This document shows positions 10,796 through 20,303 of a stretch of 40,747 bases of DNA, in pieces. The notes beneath the pieces are model-generated. The model was not told where the DNA came from. It saw only the letters and a program-made list of their open reading frames with translations, and ran no database searches. The position numbers were made by a program, and so were the translations under genes. Every line of letters begins with the position of its first letter. Within the stretch, counting starts at the first letter, position 1. This DNA comes from Kordiimonadaceae bacterium (GTDB lineage: Bacteria; Pseudomonadota; Alphaproteobacteria; Sphingomonadales; Kordiimonadaceae), in assembly GCA_030148905.1 (NCBI GenBank), contig JASBSO010000070.1:1-40747 (forward strand). The letters run 5' to 3'.

Positions 10796-13063
10796 CTAGG
10801 CACCGCGTTGGGCAAGCAAGGAATCCAGGTCGATCAGGAAAGTTTCGCTTTCGCGGATCCGCAGCATGCCGGCGTAGCCATTGGCATCCAGCGCGCCTGT
10901 AAACAGCGTAACCAGGTCTTCGCCGAGGCCCGTGGGCAGCACATGCTCGGTGCGCAGGGTCAAATCAAAATGCCGCCCTTCAATTAGGCCGTCCAGTTGC
11001 ACCTCGCCGATCACTGAAAAGGCCACATCAACAACAAAACGCCGCGCGGGTGGTGCTGCACCCTCGCCGTCGTCTGGGCTGCGGCGGTTGCCGTCGCGGT
11101 CGGTGACCTCATCGCGCCACCAGAACGACAATACCGACACCGCCGTATCGCGCACCTCAAACGGCAATTGCAGGACCCGCCAGTCCGACCCGGTGCCGTC
11201 AGCCGGGGCAAAGAGGCGGGCAAAATTCTGCCGCAAACTGTCGATCAGCCCTGCGCGCGCGCCGCTTGTATCGCGGCCCAGCCACGCATCGCCCGGGGCC
11301 TCGCGCCCACGGCCAAGGGCACTTAGGAGGAACAGCACGCTATTGGTCAGCTGCGGCCCGCCAGCCGCACTGCGGGCTTGCAGGGCCTCGACAAGTCCGG
11401 GGTCGCCGACGGCGGCAAGCTGGCTCAGCACCGCCTCGGCCTGTTGGCGTGTGTCGCTAAAATTGGGTGGCGGTGTGTACAGGCTTGCGCTGGCGCTGGC
11501 AGCGACCTGAGCGTTGACTGCGGCATCGCCTGGGGTGGCATCCCCAGGGACGGCTCCCAATGGGGCGGCTGCAGCAAGCGTTGGGTCCGGCACCTCTGCG
11601 TCTGCGGCGCTTGGGGTGGGCAGCACGGTCAGGATATCACCGATCGCGGGTCGCTCGGCCGATGGCAGGGCGACGCGAAAGGTCCCAATGGCGGTTGTCA
11701 GGTCCACGGTGGTTTGCGGCCCGCTGGCGGCAAGACCCGTGCTCAGGATGGTCTCGCCCTGGATCAGCACACTGCCAAGCGGCGGGGCGGCGCTGCCCGA
11801 CGGGCGCAGCTGGATGTCCACGCTTGGTCCAAGCGGAGCTGGGGCCTGCGTCTGCAGGCGCTGCGGGGCCGCCGATGCGGCGGCATTTTGCGGCGCCTCC
11901 AGCGGCGGGCTGCCCGGTGCCGCGAAGGATGCGGCATAAACCGGACCGTTTTGCACGGCGTCTGCAGGGTTTTGCAGCGACACCGACTGCGGCACGGGAA
12001 AACTGGGTGGCCGCGGGGCCGCAGGGCTGGGCAGGTCAATCGACGCCGCAAAAACCGGGCGTCCCACAAGCGGCGAAACCACCGGCAGTGGGGCATACAC
12101 CACAGGCCCGCGCGCGCCGTCCGGGCGCACCGTTTCCACCCGTGTCAGTGGGCTGTCGCTGTTTTGCAGGGACTGGATCGGTAGGGCCAGCATGCGGATT
12201 TCTTCGAGCGTTAGCGAGGTGACCGACTGCACCCTGAGTGCATCCGACGGGATCAGCGCGGCCAGGCCTTCTGATATCGGGTTGAGCGACAGCGGCGCGC
12301 CCGCCGCAGTGACCGCAATGGCCGGGCCAAGCGCGGTTGGGGCCGTGGGGGCGGATACGGGCTGCGTGGTGGCGGCACCAATGCCCTGTTGCTCGCTGAC
12401 GAGGGCGGCGATGGCGGAAATGGGGTTTGTCACAGTCGCAGCAGCATCAGGGGCGGCTGCACTGCTGGTGGCGGTGCTGGCAAAGGCGGCGCGTGTGGCA
12501 GCCAGCAAGGCTTCGCCCGCAGGCTGTCCGCCGTCCGCTCCGCCGGGTCGCTGCAAGGGGCCGTAGCGCGCGGCCTCGATCGGGGTGGCACCAGCATCTG
12601 CCACCCCGTCGACATGCAGCGCGGTCACGGTCAGGTCAAGGCGAACAGGGGGATCTATCGGTGTGCCATTGCGCGCAACCAGATCAGCCGTCAATTGGCG
12701 CTCGGTGTCCCGAATAATCAGCTGGACGGCGTCGCCCGGACGCAAGCCCGCATCGGGGCGCAGCGCATAATTGGCAACCGGTGTTTCCAATACGGGCCGA
12801 CCGGCGCTGTCGATCCGTGACACCATTTCCACAATGCGGTCCCCGGCCCGGAGGTCAGCAATCGAAGCGGCGATCGAGACCGCGGGATCGCGCACAGTTT
12901 GCGGCTCGTCGCCGACCTGCGCCTGGCCCAGCGACTGCCCGCCGGTTTGCGGGGTGGACGCACCGCCTTGCTCGCCGCCGGTGCGGCGCACGCCGGTGAC
13001 GCTGTCGGTGACCCGGTCGCTGCCCGAAAGCCCGTCAGGGGGAGATGAGATACCGTCGCTCAA
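10796..13063 (-). CDS. Ala/Pro-rich flagellar hook-length-control (FliK)-like protein
   Basis: Long low-complexity Ala/Pro/Gly region, then a compact C-terminal domain (RFVVDVAFSVIGEVQLDGLIEGRHFDLTLRTEH) resembling FliK C-terminal regions; next to flhG. Confidence 0.55.
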   Translation of the reverse strand: MSDGISSPPDGLSGSDRVTDSVTGVRRTGGEQGGASTPQTGGQSLGQAQVGDEPQTVRDPAVSIAASIADLRAGDRIVEMVSRIDSAGRPVLETPVANYALRPDAGLRPGDAVQLIIRDTERQLTADLVARNGTPIDPPVRLDLTVTALHVDGVADAGATPIEAARYGPLQRPGGADGGQPAGEALLAATRAAFASTATSSAAAPDAAATVTNPISAIAALVSEQQGIGAATTQPVSAPTAPTALGPAIAVTAAGAPLSLNPISEGLAALIPSDALRVQSVTSLTLEEIRMLALPIQSLQNSDSPLTRVETVRPDGARGPVVYAPLPVVSPLVGRPVFAASIDLPSPAAPRPPSFPVPQSVSLQNPADAVQNGPVYAASFAAPGSPPLEAPQNAAASAAPQRLQTQAPAPLGPSVDIQLRPSGSAAPPLGSVLIQGETILSTGLAASGPQTTVDLTTAIGTFRVALPSAERPAIGDILTVLPTPSAADAEVPDPTLAAAAPLGAVPGDATPGDAAVNAQVAASASASLYTPPPNFSDTRQQAEAVLSQLAAVGDPGLVEALQARSAAGGPQLTNSVLFLLSALGRGREAPGDAWLGRDTSGARAGLIDSLRQNFARLFAPADGTGSDWRVLQLPFEVRDTAVSVLSFWWRDEVTDRDGNRRSPDDGEGAAPPARRFVVDVAFSVIGEVQLDGLIEGRHFDLTLRTEHVLPTGLGEDLVTLFTGALDANGYAGMLRIRESETFLIDLDSLLAQRGA

Positions 13064-13081
13064 AACCCCCCCTTGTTTGCG

Positions 13082-13849
13082 TTAGATTTTCAGCAAGTTA
13101 TCAGCCAAGCGTAACACATCTTGCGCCGCTTGGCTTTGGGGATGCCGGGTTAAAAGCGGCACCTGGCTGCGAATGGCGTCCACCACCTTGGCGTCCTGAT
13201 GCACAATGCCCAACAGCGGCGGGCTGAATTTCAGGAAGCCTTCGCAGGCGCGGCGAATGGCTTCATAGGCTTTTTCGCCCGCCTGCTTGCTGGCCACATT
13301 GTTGACGACAATGCGGATATCGGTGCTGGGGTCGCGCTGATGCGCAAGCTTGATAAAGGCATAGGCATCGGTCAGCGAGGTCGGGTCGCCGGTCATCACC
13401 ACCAATACCAGACCCTTGTGCGATGACAGGGTGACAACCGAGGGGTCGATCCCGGCGGCAAGGTCCAGCAGGACCCGGTCATAATCGGCAGCCAGCGCCG
13501 CCAGGCTGGAGCGGATATGCACAAGCCGTTCCTTGGTCAGATTGCCGAGCGCCCCCGAGCCCGACCGCCCGGCGATGACGTCGAACCCGTCGCCGTCCTT
13601 GTCGCGGCACGGCAGGCACACCTGCGCCAGCGTGGCATCGCCCGAGATAAACATCCCCAGGTCTTTTTCGGGCATCATGCCCAGCTGAATATCCACATTG
13701 GCCAAGCCCAGATCGCCGTCGAACAGCACAATCTTTTTGCCGCGCGTCGACAGCGCATGCGCCAGCGTGATCGAAAGCCAGGTTTTGCCAACGCCGCCCT
13801 TGCCAGAGGCAATGGTCAAAAGGCGTTTTTCAGCAGAACTGTTGTCCAT
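13082..13849 (-). CDS. flhG: MinD/ParA-like ATPase FlhG (FleN)
   Basis: Deviant Walker A IASGKGGVGKTWLSITLAHAL, FDGDLGLANVDIQLG; adjacent to flhF. Confidence 0.9.
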   Translation of the reverse strand: MDNSSAEKRLLTIASGKGGVGKTWLSITLAHALSTRGKKIVLFDGDLGLANVDIQLGMMPEKDLGMFISGDATLAQVCLPCRDKDGDGFDVIAGRSGSGALGNLTKERLVHIRSSLAALAADYDRVLLDLAAGIDPSVVTLSSHKGLVLVVMTGDPTSLTDAYAFIKLAHQRDPSTDIRIVVNNVASKQAGEKAYEAIRRACEGFLKFSPPLLGIVHQDAKVVDAIRSQVPLLTRHPQSQAAQDVLRLADNLLKI

Positions 13850-13864
13850 GGGTGGTGGTCTTCC

Positions 13865-14878
13865 CTAACTAGCGTTCGAAAGCGTGCGTTCGCCGCGCGC
13901 GGGCGGCAGGGTGGTCAAAAGGCGGGCAAAGGCCGTTGCCGATGCGGGCTCCAGCCCTTCGGCGACATAGGGGCTGCGCGATATCGCCGCCAGCGACAAT
14001 TTGCCCGGCCGTGCCGCGGTGATAATCCCGGCATAGCGGCGCGCAACATCGAGCCGCGTGGCAATAAACCGCTGGCAGCCAAGCTTGTTGAAAATCTCGG
14101 CCATTTCTTCGGCGTCATAAGGGTCAAGGCCCGCAGGCATTACTGCAATCGGTTCGGCGTCGACGGCGCGAATGAACTTCAAAAGCTGGCTCAACTCGAG
14201 CATATCAAAGGGGTTGATGCCGTAGGTATCAATGATCGTGACCTGCGCCGGGTCGCCGCTGGACAGCACCGATTTCAGCTCGCCGGGGGATTCCGCCGTC
14301 AGCACGGTTTGCTTCATGATCTGGGCAAAATGGTCAAGCTGGGCAACGCCGCCGGCTTTCACCGTGTCGGTTGTGATCAGCTTGACGGTCTTGCGGTGCA
14401 ACACCGCGCCCGCCACCAATTTGGCCGAGCAGATGGTTTTGCCAACCCCGCCAGGCCCCACCAGCATGATCGGGCGCGCGGTCACATTGGTCAGCGGTGA
14501 AAATTTGATGCTGGCATCCAGGGCTGCGGCAAAGGCATCCACCAACGAGGCGGCTGCGATCGAGTCGATGGCTTCGGTCAGGCGCGCGGCGGTGCTGGGC
14601 GGCAGGCCGTGGTGATGCAAAACGGCAGAGACGTCGGCCTGGTCAAATTCGCGCGTAACCGCCAGCGGGATTGCCAGTTCCGCACTGGGCGGCGTTTCAT
14701 CGACGGTGGGGGCAACTTTGGGCGGTGGCGGTGTGGCATCAGCCTCAAGCGCCGCTGTCACCCGTACGCTTGTCGGTGTTTCGTCCGTTGAAATAATGAT
14801 CGCATCGGGGCCAAGCGTGTGGCGGATATCCTCCATCACATCGCGCATGGTTTTGCCGTGGAACGTCTTTAGCCGCAT
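13865..14878 (-). CDS. flhF: SRP-like GTPase FlhF
   Basis: MRLKTFHGKTMRDVMEDIRHTLGPDAIIIST N-terminus; GPGGVGKTICSAKLVAGA, TTDTVKAGGVAQLDHFA, IIDTYGINPF. Confidence 0.88.
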   Translation of the reverse strand: MRLKTFHGKTMRDVMEDIRHTLGPDAIIISTDETPTSVRVTAALEADATPPPPKVAPTVDETPPSAELAIPLAVTREFDQADVSAVLHHHGLPPSTAARLTEAIDSIAAASLVDAFAAALDASIKFSPLTNVTARPIMLVGPGGVGKTICSAKLVAGAVLHRKTVKLITTDTVKAGGVAQLDHFAQIMKQTVLTAESPGELKSVLSSGDPAQVTIIDTYGINPFDMLELSQLLKFIRAVDAEPIAVMPAGLDPYDAEEMAEIFNKLGCQRFIATRLDVARRYAGIITAARPGKLSLAAISRSPYVAEGLEPASATAFARLLTTLPPARGERTLSNAS

Positions 14879-14895
14879 GGGATGTCACCGGCCTC

Positions 14896-17031
14896 CTAGA
14901 CTTGTCCAAGCGTGCGGATGCGCGCCTGCGGATGGATTTCGTTTTGGCTCATCACCACCGTGGCGGGCCGGAAACGTTCAATGACCGAGCGCACATAAGG
15001 CCGCACCATCGGGCTGGTCAGCAGCACCGGGCTTTCGCCGCGCTCGGCCTGTTGGTCGAAGGCCATGCGTACGCTGGTGATAAATTCCTGCAAGCGTGTG
15101 GGGGCCATGGCAAGCTGCCGGTCGTCGCCCTGACCCACCAGGCTTTCGGCGAAGGCCTGTTCCCATTCGGGCGACAGGGTCAGCAGCGGCACAACATTGT
15201 CCCCCGACGAATTGGCGGCGCACAGCTGGCGCGCCAGCCGCGTGCGCACATGCTCGGTAATGGTGATCACATGGTTGGTAAAGGCGGTGGCCTCGGCGAC
15301 GCCTTCCAGAATTTTGGGCAGGTCGCGGATCGATACCCGCTCGGCCAGCAAGGTTTGCAGCACGCGCTGAACCCCCGACATGCTGATCTGGTTGGGGATG
15401 ATATCGGCCACCAGCTTTTGCTGGTCCTTGTTCAACTCGTCGAGCAGTTTCTGCGTTTCGGCATAAGACAGCAGCTCGGCGGTGTTGTCTTTGATCAACT
15501 CGGTCAAATGCGTGGTGATTACGGTGGCGGCATCCACCACGGTGTAGCCGCGGAAACCGGCTTCTTCCTTGGCGCTTTCATCGACCCATGTCGCGGGCAG
15601 GCCAAAGGCGGGCTCGTTCGTGGCCTCGCCCGGAATTTCAACCGGCAGGCCTTGCGGGTCCATCACCATCAACATGCCGGGGCGCACATCGCCCTTGCCA
15701 ACCACGGTTTCCTTGATCCGCACCACATAGGCATTGGGCTGCAGTTGCATATTGTCGAGAATGCGCACGCTGGGCATCACAAAACCAAGCTCGCTGGCCA
15801 GCTGGCGTCGCAGGGATTTGATCTGGTCGGTCAGGCGGAAGTTTTGCTTGTCATTGATCAGGGTCAGTAGGCCGTAGCCCAGCTCAAGCCGAATGGCATC
15901 AAGCGCCAGCGCCGATGAAATCGGCTCTTCGGCGGGTTTGGCCTCTTCGGCGGTTTTCGCCTCGGCCTTGACCGCGGCTTCCTGTTGTTCGGTTTCCTTG
16001 CGGGTTAGCGAATAGGCAAAATAGCCCAGCGCGCCGCCAACGGTGACAAAGGGCACGAAAGGCAGGCCCGGCAGAACCCCCATCAAAATCAGCAGTCCGG
16101 CGGCAATGCCAATGCCCTTGGGATACGCCGACAGCTGGCCCACCATGGCCATATTATCGCCGTCGTCGCCGCCAGCGGCCCCGGCCTTGGTGACCATCAG
16201 GCCCGCCGATGTCGACACAATCAATGCCGGGATCTGGCTGACCAGGCCGTCGCCAATGGTCAACAGGGTATAGCTTTCCAGCGCGCGCTGAAAGGGCAGG
16301 TCGTTGAACACAACACCGATCAATATGCCGCCGATCACATTGATGAAGGTGATCAAAATGCCCGCAACGGCATCGCCGCGCACAAATTTGGCGGCACCGT
16401 CCATGGCGCCGAAAAAGGTGCTTTCGTCTTCCAGTTCACGGCGGCGGCGGCGGGCTTCGGCTTCGTCGATCAGCCCGGCGGTGAGGTCAGCGTCGATGGC
16501 CATTTGCTTGCCCGGCATCGCATCCAGCGAGAACCGCGCCGATACCTCGGCGATCCGGCCCGAACCCTTGGTGATCACCATGAAATTGACGATGACCAAA
16601 ATGGCAAACACAATAATGCCGATCACCGCCTGGCCGCTCATCAGGAAATAGCCAAAGGCCTCGATCACCTCGCCTGCGGCGTCGGTGCCTTTGTGCCCTT
16701 CGGACAGGATCAGCCGCGTTGATGCCATGTTCAGCGACAGGCGCAGCATGGTCGCCACCAGCAAAACCGTCGGAAAGCTTGAAAACTCAAGCGGTTTGCG
16801 AATGAAGATCGCGGTCATGAAGATCATGAACGAAAAGGTGATCGATGCGGTCAGCGCAACGTCCAGCAGCCAGCTGGGCATCGGCATCATCAGCATCATG
16901 ATGATCAGCACCATGCCGATGGCAAAGCCAAAATCGCTGTTGCCGATCAGGGACGAGAAACTGGCAAAGATCGCCCGCGAGCCGCCGCCCGTGTCTTTGC
17001 CTGATTGCTCGCCTGCTGCGTCGCTCATCAC
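14896..17031 (-). CDS. flhA: Flagellar biosynthesis protein FlhA
   Basis: Multi-TM N-terminus, FLMSGQAVIGIIVFAILVIVNFMVITKGSGRIAEVSARFSLDAMPGKQMAIDADL signature, C-terminal cytoplasmic domain. Confidence 0.97.
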   Translation of the reverse strand: MMSDAAGEQSGKDTGGGSRAIFASFSSLIGNSDFGFAIGMVLIIMMLMMPMPSWLLDVALTASITFSFMIFMTAIFIRKPLEFSSFPTVLLVATMLRLSLNMASTRLILSEGHKGTDAAGEVIEAFGYFLMSGQAVIGIIVFAILVIVNFMVITKGSGRIAEVSARFSLDAMPGKQMAIDADLTAGLIDEAEARRRRRELEDESTFFGAMDGAAKFVRGDAVAGILITFINVIGGILIGVVFNDLPFQRALESYTLLTIGDGLVSQIPALIVSTSAGLMVTKAGAAGGDDGDNMAMVGQLSAYPKGIGIAAGLLILMGVLPGLPFVPFVTVGGALGYFAYSLTRKETEQQEAAVKAEAKTAEEAKPAEEPISSALALDAIRLELGYGLLTLINDKQNFRLTDQIKSLRRQLASELGFVMPSVRILDNMQLQPNAYVVRIKETVVGKGDVRPGMLMVMDPQGLPVEIPGEATNEPAFGLPATWVDESAKEEAGFRGYTVVDAATVITTHLTELIKDNTAELLSYAETQKLLDELNKDQQKLVADIIPNQISMSGVQRVLQTLLAERVSIRDLPKILEGVAEATAFTNHVITITEHVRTRLARQLCAANSSGDNVVPLLTLSPEWEQAFAESLVGQGDDRQLAMAPTRLQEFITSVRMAFDQQAERGESPVLLTSPMVRPYVRSVIERFRPATVVMSQNEIHPQARIRTLGQV

Positions 17032-17065
17032 TTACTCCGTTACACCTGCCACGCCTGTTATACGC

Positions 17066-18451
17066 TTAGGCGCGTTGTCCGTCACCCGGTTGCGGGACCG
17101 ATATGCCGTCGGATTGATACTGGTTCAGTTTGTTTCTCAGTGTGCGAATGGATATGCCCAAAATATTGGCGGCGTGGGTTCGGTTGCCCAAACAGTGCTT
17201 CAAGGTATCGATGATCAAATCCCGCTCAACCTCGGCCACGGTTTTGCCCACCAGCGATGCAGCCTCTGCATCGTCGCCTGCCGTGGGCAGTGCGCCGCCG
17301 TCTGCGGCCCCAGTCGGTGCGGCTGGCGTTGCCCCGCCAAGAATAACCTGCCCGTCAGCATCGGGCAGCAAAATTGCTGCCTCGCCGATTTCATCGCCGC
17401 TGGCTAGCAGAACAGCGCGGTGCAGGGTGTTTTCCAGCTCGCGCACATTGCCAGGCCAGGAATGCGCCAACAATTTTTTCATCGCGGTTTCAGAAATCGG
17501 CCGATTTTGAATTTTGTTCACATCGGCATATTTTTCGGCAAAAAATTCGGCAATGGCGCGGATGTCGCCGGGCCGGTTACGCAGCGACGGAACCTGCAAG
17601 TTCACCACATTGAGGCGGAAAAACAGGTCTTCGCGGAAATTGCCAGCCTTGACCTCTTCCTGCAGGTTGCGGTTCGAGGTGGCGATGATGCGGATGTCCA
17701 CATCCACGGGCCGCGCACCGCCCACCCGGTCAATTTGTTTTTCCTGAATGGCGCGCAGCAGCTTGGCCTGCAGCCGCACATCCATTTCCGATATCTCATC
17801 GAGCAGCAGAGTACCGCCATGCGCTTCTTCAAACTTGCCGATCCGGCGGGCAACCGCCCCGGTAAAGGCCCCCTTTTCGTGGCCGAACAGTTCCGATTCC
17901 AGCAGGTTTTCGGGGATCGCTGCGCAGTTGACCGCAACAAAGGCCTTGTTGGCGCGGCGGCTTTTGGCATGAACAAAGCGCGCCATCACTTCTTTACCGG
18001 TGCCGCTTTCACCGGTCACAAGGATGCTGGCCTCGGAGGGGGCAACCTGTTCGGCCAGGGCCGAGACATTTTTCATCACCGGGTCGCGGTAAATGAAGGT
18101 TTGGTCGTCTTCAGCCACGGCCTCAAGAACGGCGGCGATCAATTCGGCGTCGGGGGGTAGGGGGATATATTCCTTGGCGCCCGCGCGAATAGCGGCGGCG
18201 GCGGTTTTGGAATCGGCGCCAATGCCACAGGCCACCACCGGCAGCGAGAAATGCTCGGAGCGCAGGCGCGGGATGATCGTCGGGATGTTGAGGCTGACCT
18301 CCACCATCATCAAATCGGCCCCTTTGCTGCGCAAAATGGCAAGCGCCATATCGAGGTCCTGGGCGTGGGTGACCTGCGCGCCGCGTTCAATGGCGATTTG
18401 GCTGGCCGCACCCAATTGCCCATCAAGCGTTCCAACAATAAGCAAGCGCAT
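17066..18451 (-). CDS. flbD: Sigma-54-dependent flagellar regulator, FlbD-type
   Basis: AAA+ NtrC-type domain with GESGTGKE and ELFGHEKGAFTGA, Fis-type HTH at C-terminus (HAANILGISIRTLRNKLNQY), atypical N-terminal receiver. Confidence 0.88.
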   Translation of the reverse strand: MRLLIVGTLDGQLGAASQIAIERGAQVTHAQDLDMALAILRSKGADLMMVEVSLNIPTIIPRLRSEHFSLPVVACGIGADSKTAAAAIRAGAKEYIPLPPDAELIAAVLEAVAEDDQTFIYRDPVMKNVSALAEQVAPSEASILVTGESGTGKEVMARFVHAKSRRANKAFVAVNCAAIPENLLESELFGHEKGAFTGAVARRIGKFEEAHGGTLLLDEISEMDVRLQAKLLRAIQEKQIDRVGGARPVDVDIRIIATSNRNLQEEVKAGNFREDLFFRLNVVNLQVPSLRNRPGDIRAIAEFFAEKYADVNKIQNRPISETAMKKLLAHSWPGNVRELENTLHRAVLLASGDEIGEAAILLPDADGQVILGGATPAAPTGAADGGALPTAGDDAEAASLVGKTVAEVERDLIIDTLKHCLGNRTHAANILGISIRTLRNKLNQYQSDGISVPQPGDGQRA

Positions 18452-18491
18452 TCTTAGTCTCCATCAGGGCGGCGCATGGCGGGCCGCCCCA

Positions 18492-19256
18492 TCAATTAAA
18501 AAACGCCACGCGCTTGGCGGGCGGTAGAACCGTGTTCAGCAGCATTTCAAGCCGACGCGGATTTTCGCGCCGGCGGATTGACGTTGCCGCCATGGTATAA
18601 AGCGTGTTGATCAGGGCTTCTTCCGAGGTGGTGTGCTCGGTTTTCGCCGCCAGCGGGATAAACACCAAATGCGCCATCAAAGCCCCGTAGAGCGTCGTCA
18701 GCAGCGCCACCGCCATCGCCGGGCCAAGATCAGCAGGGTTGCTGAGATTGCCCAGCATTTTCACCAGACCAATCAATGTCCCGATCAATCCCATGGCCGG
18801 TGCAACCTCGCCCGCGCGGCGCAAAAAGTCGACCGCGCGCATGTGGCGGCCCTGTGTCGCGCTCGACTCGCGGCGCAGGATATGTTCGATTTCCTCGGTG
18901 GTTTGACCGTCTACGATCATCTTGACCGCCTGCTGCAGAAACGGGGCATCCTTAAGCTGCGGCAGCAGTTTTTCAAGAATGAGAAAGTCATTATGTCGGC
19001 GGGCTTCGCTGGCAATTTTTAAAACCTTCAACGCTTCTTCGGCGGGATCGCGGCGACCGTGCATCAACAGCATCAGAATATTGCCGGGAATGGTGATCAT
19101 TTCCTGAAAGCGAAAGCTGATCGCGGTCACGGCAACCGTGCCCAGCACGACGATCAACACACCCTGCAGGTTGATAAACGCACCGATCGATGTGTCGATG
19201 ATGATGGCGACAATCACCAACAAAAAGGCGACAACCATGCCGATCAAAGTGGTCAT
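18492..19256 (-). CDS. motA: MotA/PomA-like stator protein
   Basis: MotA/ExbB core AVDFLRRAGEVAPAMGLIGTLIGLVKMLGNLSNPADLGPAMAVALLTTLYGALMAHLVFIPLAAK. Confidence 0.88.
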   Translation of the reverse strand: MTTLIGMVVAFLLVIVAIIIDTSIGAFINLQGVLIVVLGTVAVTAISFRFQEMITIPGNILMLLMHGRRDPAEEALKVLKIASEARRHNDFLILEKLLPQLKDAPFLQQAVKMIVDGQTTEEIEHILRRESSATQGRHMRAVDFLRRAGEVAPAMGLIGTLIGLVKMLGNLSNPADLGPAMAVALLTTLYGALMAHLVFIPLAAKTEHTTSEEALINTLYTMAATSIRRRENPRRLEMLLNTVLPPAKRVAFFN

Positions 19257-19277
19257 GCTGTGCGTCCTCGCCCTGTG

Positions 19278-19628
19278 TTAATTGCCGCCGTCAAGCTTGA
19301 CAATTTCGGTCATGGTGACACCAAGATGCTCTTCAACTAGCACAACTTCACCGCGGGCAACCAGTCGATTGTTGACATAAATATCAATGGCTTCGCCAAC
19401 CCGGCGGTCGAGTTCGATCACCGCGCCCGGGGCAATTTTCAGCAGTTGGTTGACCTCCAATGTGCTTTTGCCCAAAACCGCCTGAACCCGAACGGGGACA
19501 TCGAAAACCGGCTCCAATTCGGTTGCGGTGCGCACCTGTCCGTCTTGCTTTTTGGCAAGTTCGGGGTTGTTGGCATTGCCTTGCATGTCTTCAAGGCCGA
19601 CGCTTTCGCCTTCGGTTTCATCCGCCAT
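19278..19628 (-). CDS. fliN: Flagellar motor switch protein FliN
   Basis: VFDVPVRVQAVLGKSTLEVNQLLKIAPGAVIELDRRVGEAIDIYVNNRLVARGEVVLVEEHLGVTMTEIV. Confidence 0.95.
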   Translation of the reverse strand: MADETEGESVGLEDMQGNANNPELAKKQDGQVRTATELEPVFDVPVRVQAVLGKSTLEVNQLLKIAPGAVIELDRRVGEAIDIYVNNRLVARGEVVLVEEHLGVTMTEIVKLDGGN

Positions 19629-19634
19629 AATGTT

Positions 19635-20285
19635 TTAAGCCCCCTTGTCCTTGCTCTGATAGTCAGTGTCTTGAGCAAATGACATTTTGAGAAATTCTGA
19701 AACCTTGTCGCGCACAGCCTGATCAATTTTCTCTTGCGCGCGCTCCAGCCCGCCGTCGCCCCACGAGATGCGGCAGTCAGCAGGCGCCATATCTGCAACG
19801 CCCACCACCTCGATCCGGCCTTCGTGACCGCGCTCGGACGCGGCGGTATGCAGAACCTGCTGCAGGCGCTCGGCAATATCCGCGCTTGCATGAACGCGAA
19901 TGTCGGCCTGATTGTGCAAGGCGTCCAAACATTCTTCCACCAGGCGGTCGATACCGGCAAGGTCAAGTTTTTCCCGCAAGCCGGCGGCCAGTCGCTCGCC
20001 AATGGTATAGGCCAGCAACCCCATGTCTGCGGTGATGCGGGCTTCGACCTCGGCATGCTGGTCAAACAGGGCGCTGGCTTTGCCAACCAGATCCTGGGCG
20101 ACGCTGTGCGTTGCGGCTTCGATTTCGCTGCGCATTTGGTTGCGGCCTTCCTCGAGACCTGCGGCATAGCTTTCCTTGCGGGTCACCTCGATTTCCTGAC
20201 GCAGATTGGCGACCTCAAGGTCAAAGCGGTTTTTGGCCCCGCCGTCAAAAGCCTGATCAAAGGTGTATTTTACAGGATCACTCAC
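19635..20285 (-). CDS. fliH: FliH-like flagellar assembly protein
   Basis: Position between fliG and fliN; length and charged helical N-terminus (LRQEIEVTRKESYAAGLEEGRNQ) typical of FliH. Confidence 0.75.
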   Translation of the reverse strand: MSDPVKYTFDQAFDGGAKNRFDLEVANLRQEIEVTRKESYAAGLEEGRNQMRSEIEAATHSVAQDLVGKASALFDQHAEVEARITADMGLLAYTIGERLAAGLREKLDLAGIDRLVEECLDALHNQADIRVHASADIAERLQQVLHTAASERGHEGRIEVVGVADMAPADCRISWGDGGLERAQEKIDQAVRDKVSEFLKMSFAQDTDYQSKDKGA

Positions 20286-20303
20286 TGAAAGCCCGATTCC
20301 GGT

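Noticed and set aside
11378-12222. Overlapping plus-strand ORFs opposite the FliK-like gene
   Set aside because: Arise from the repetitive Ala/Pro/Gly codon usage of the minus-strand gene in all frames.
13517-15870. Plus-strand ORFs of 327 aa and 322 aa opposite flhG/flhF/flhA
   Set aside because: Antisense shadows of well-supported flagellar genes with biased, domain-free translations.
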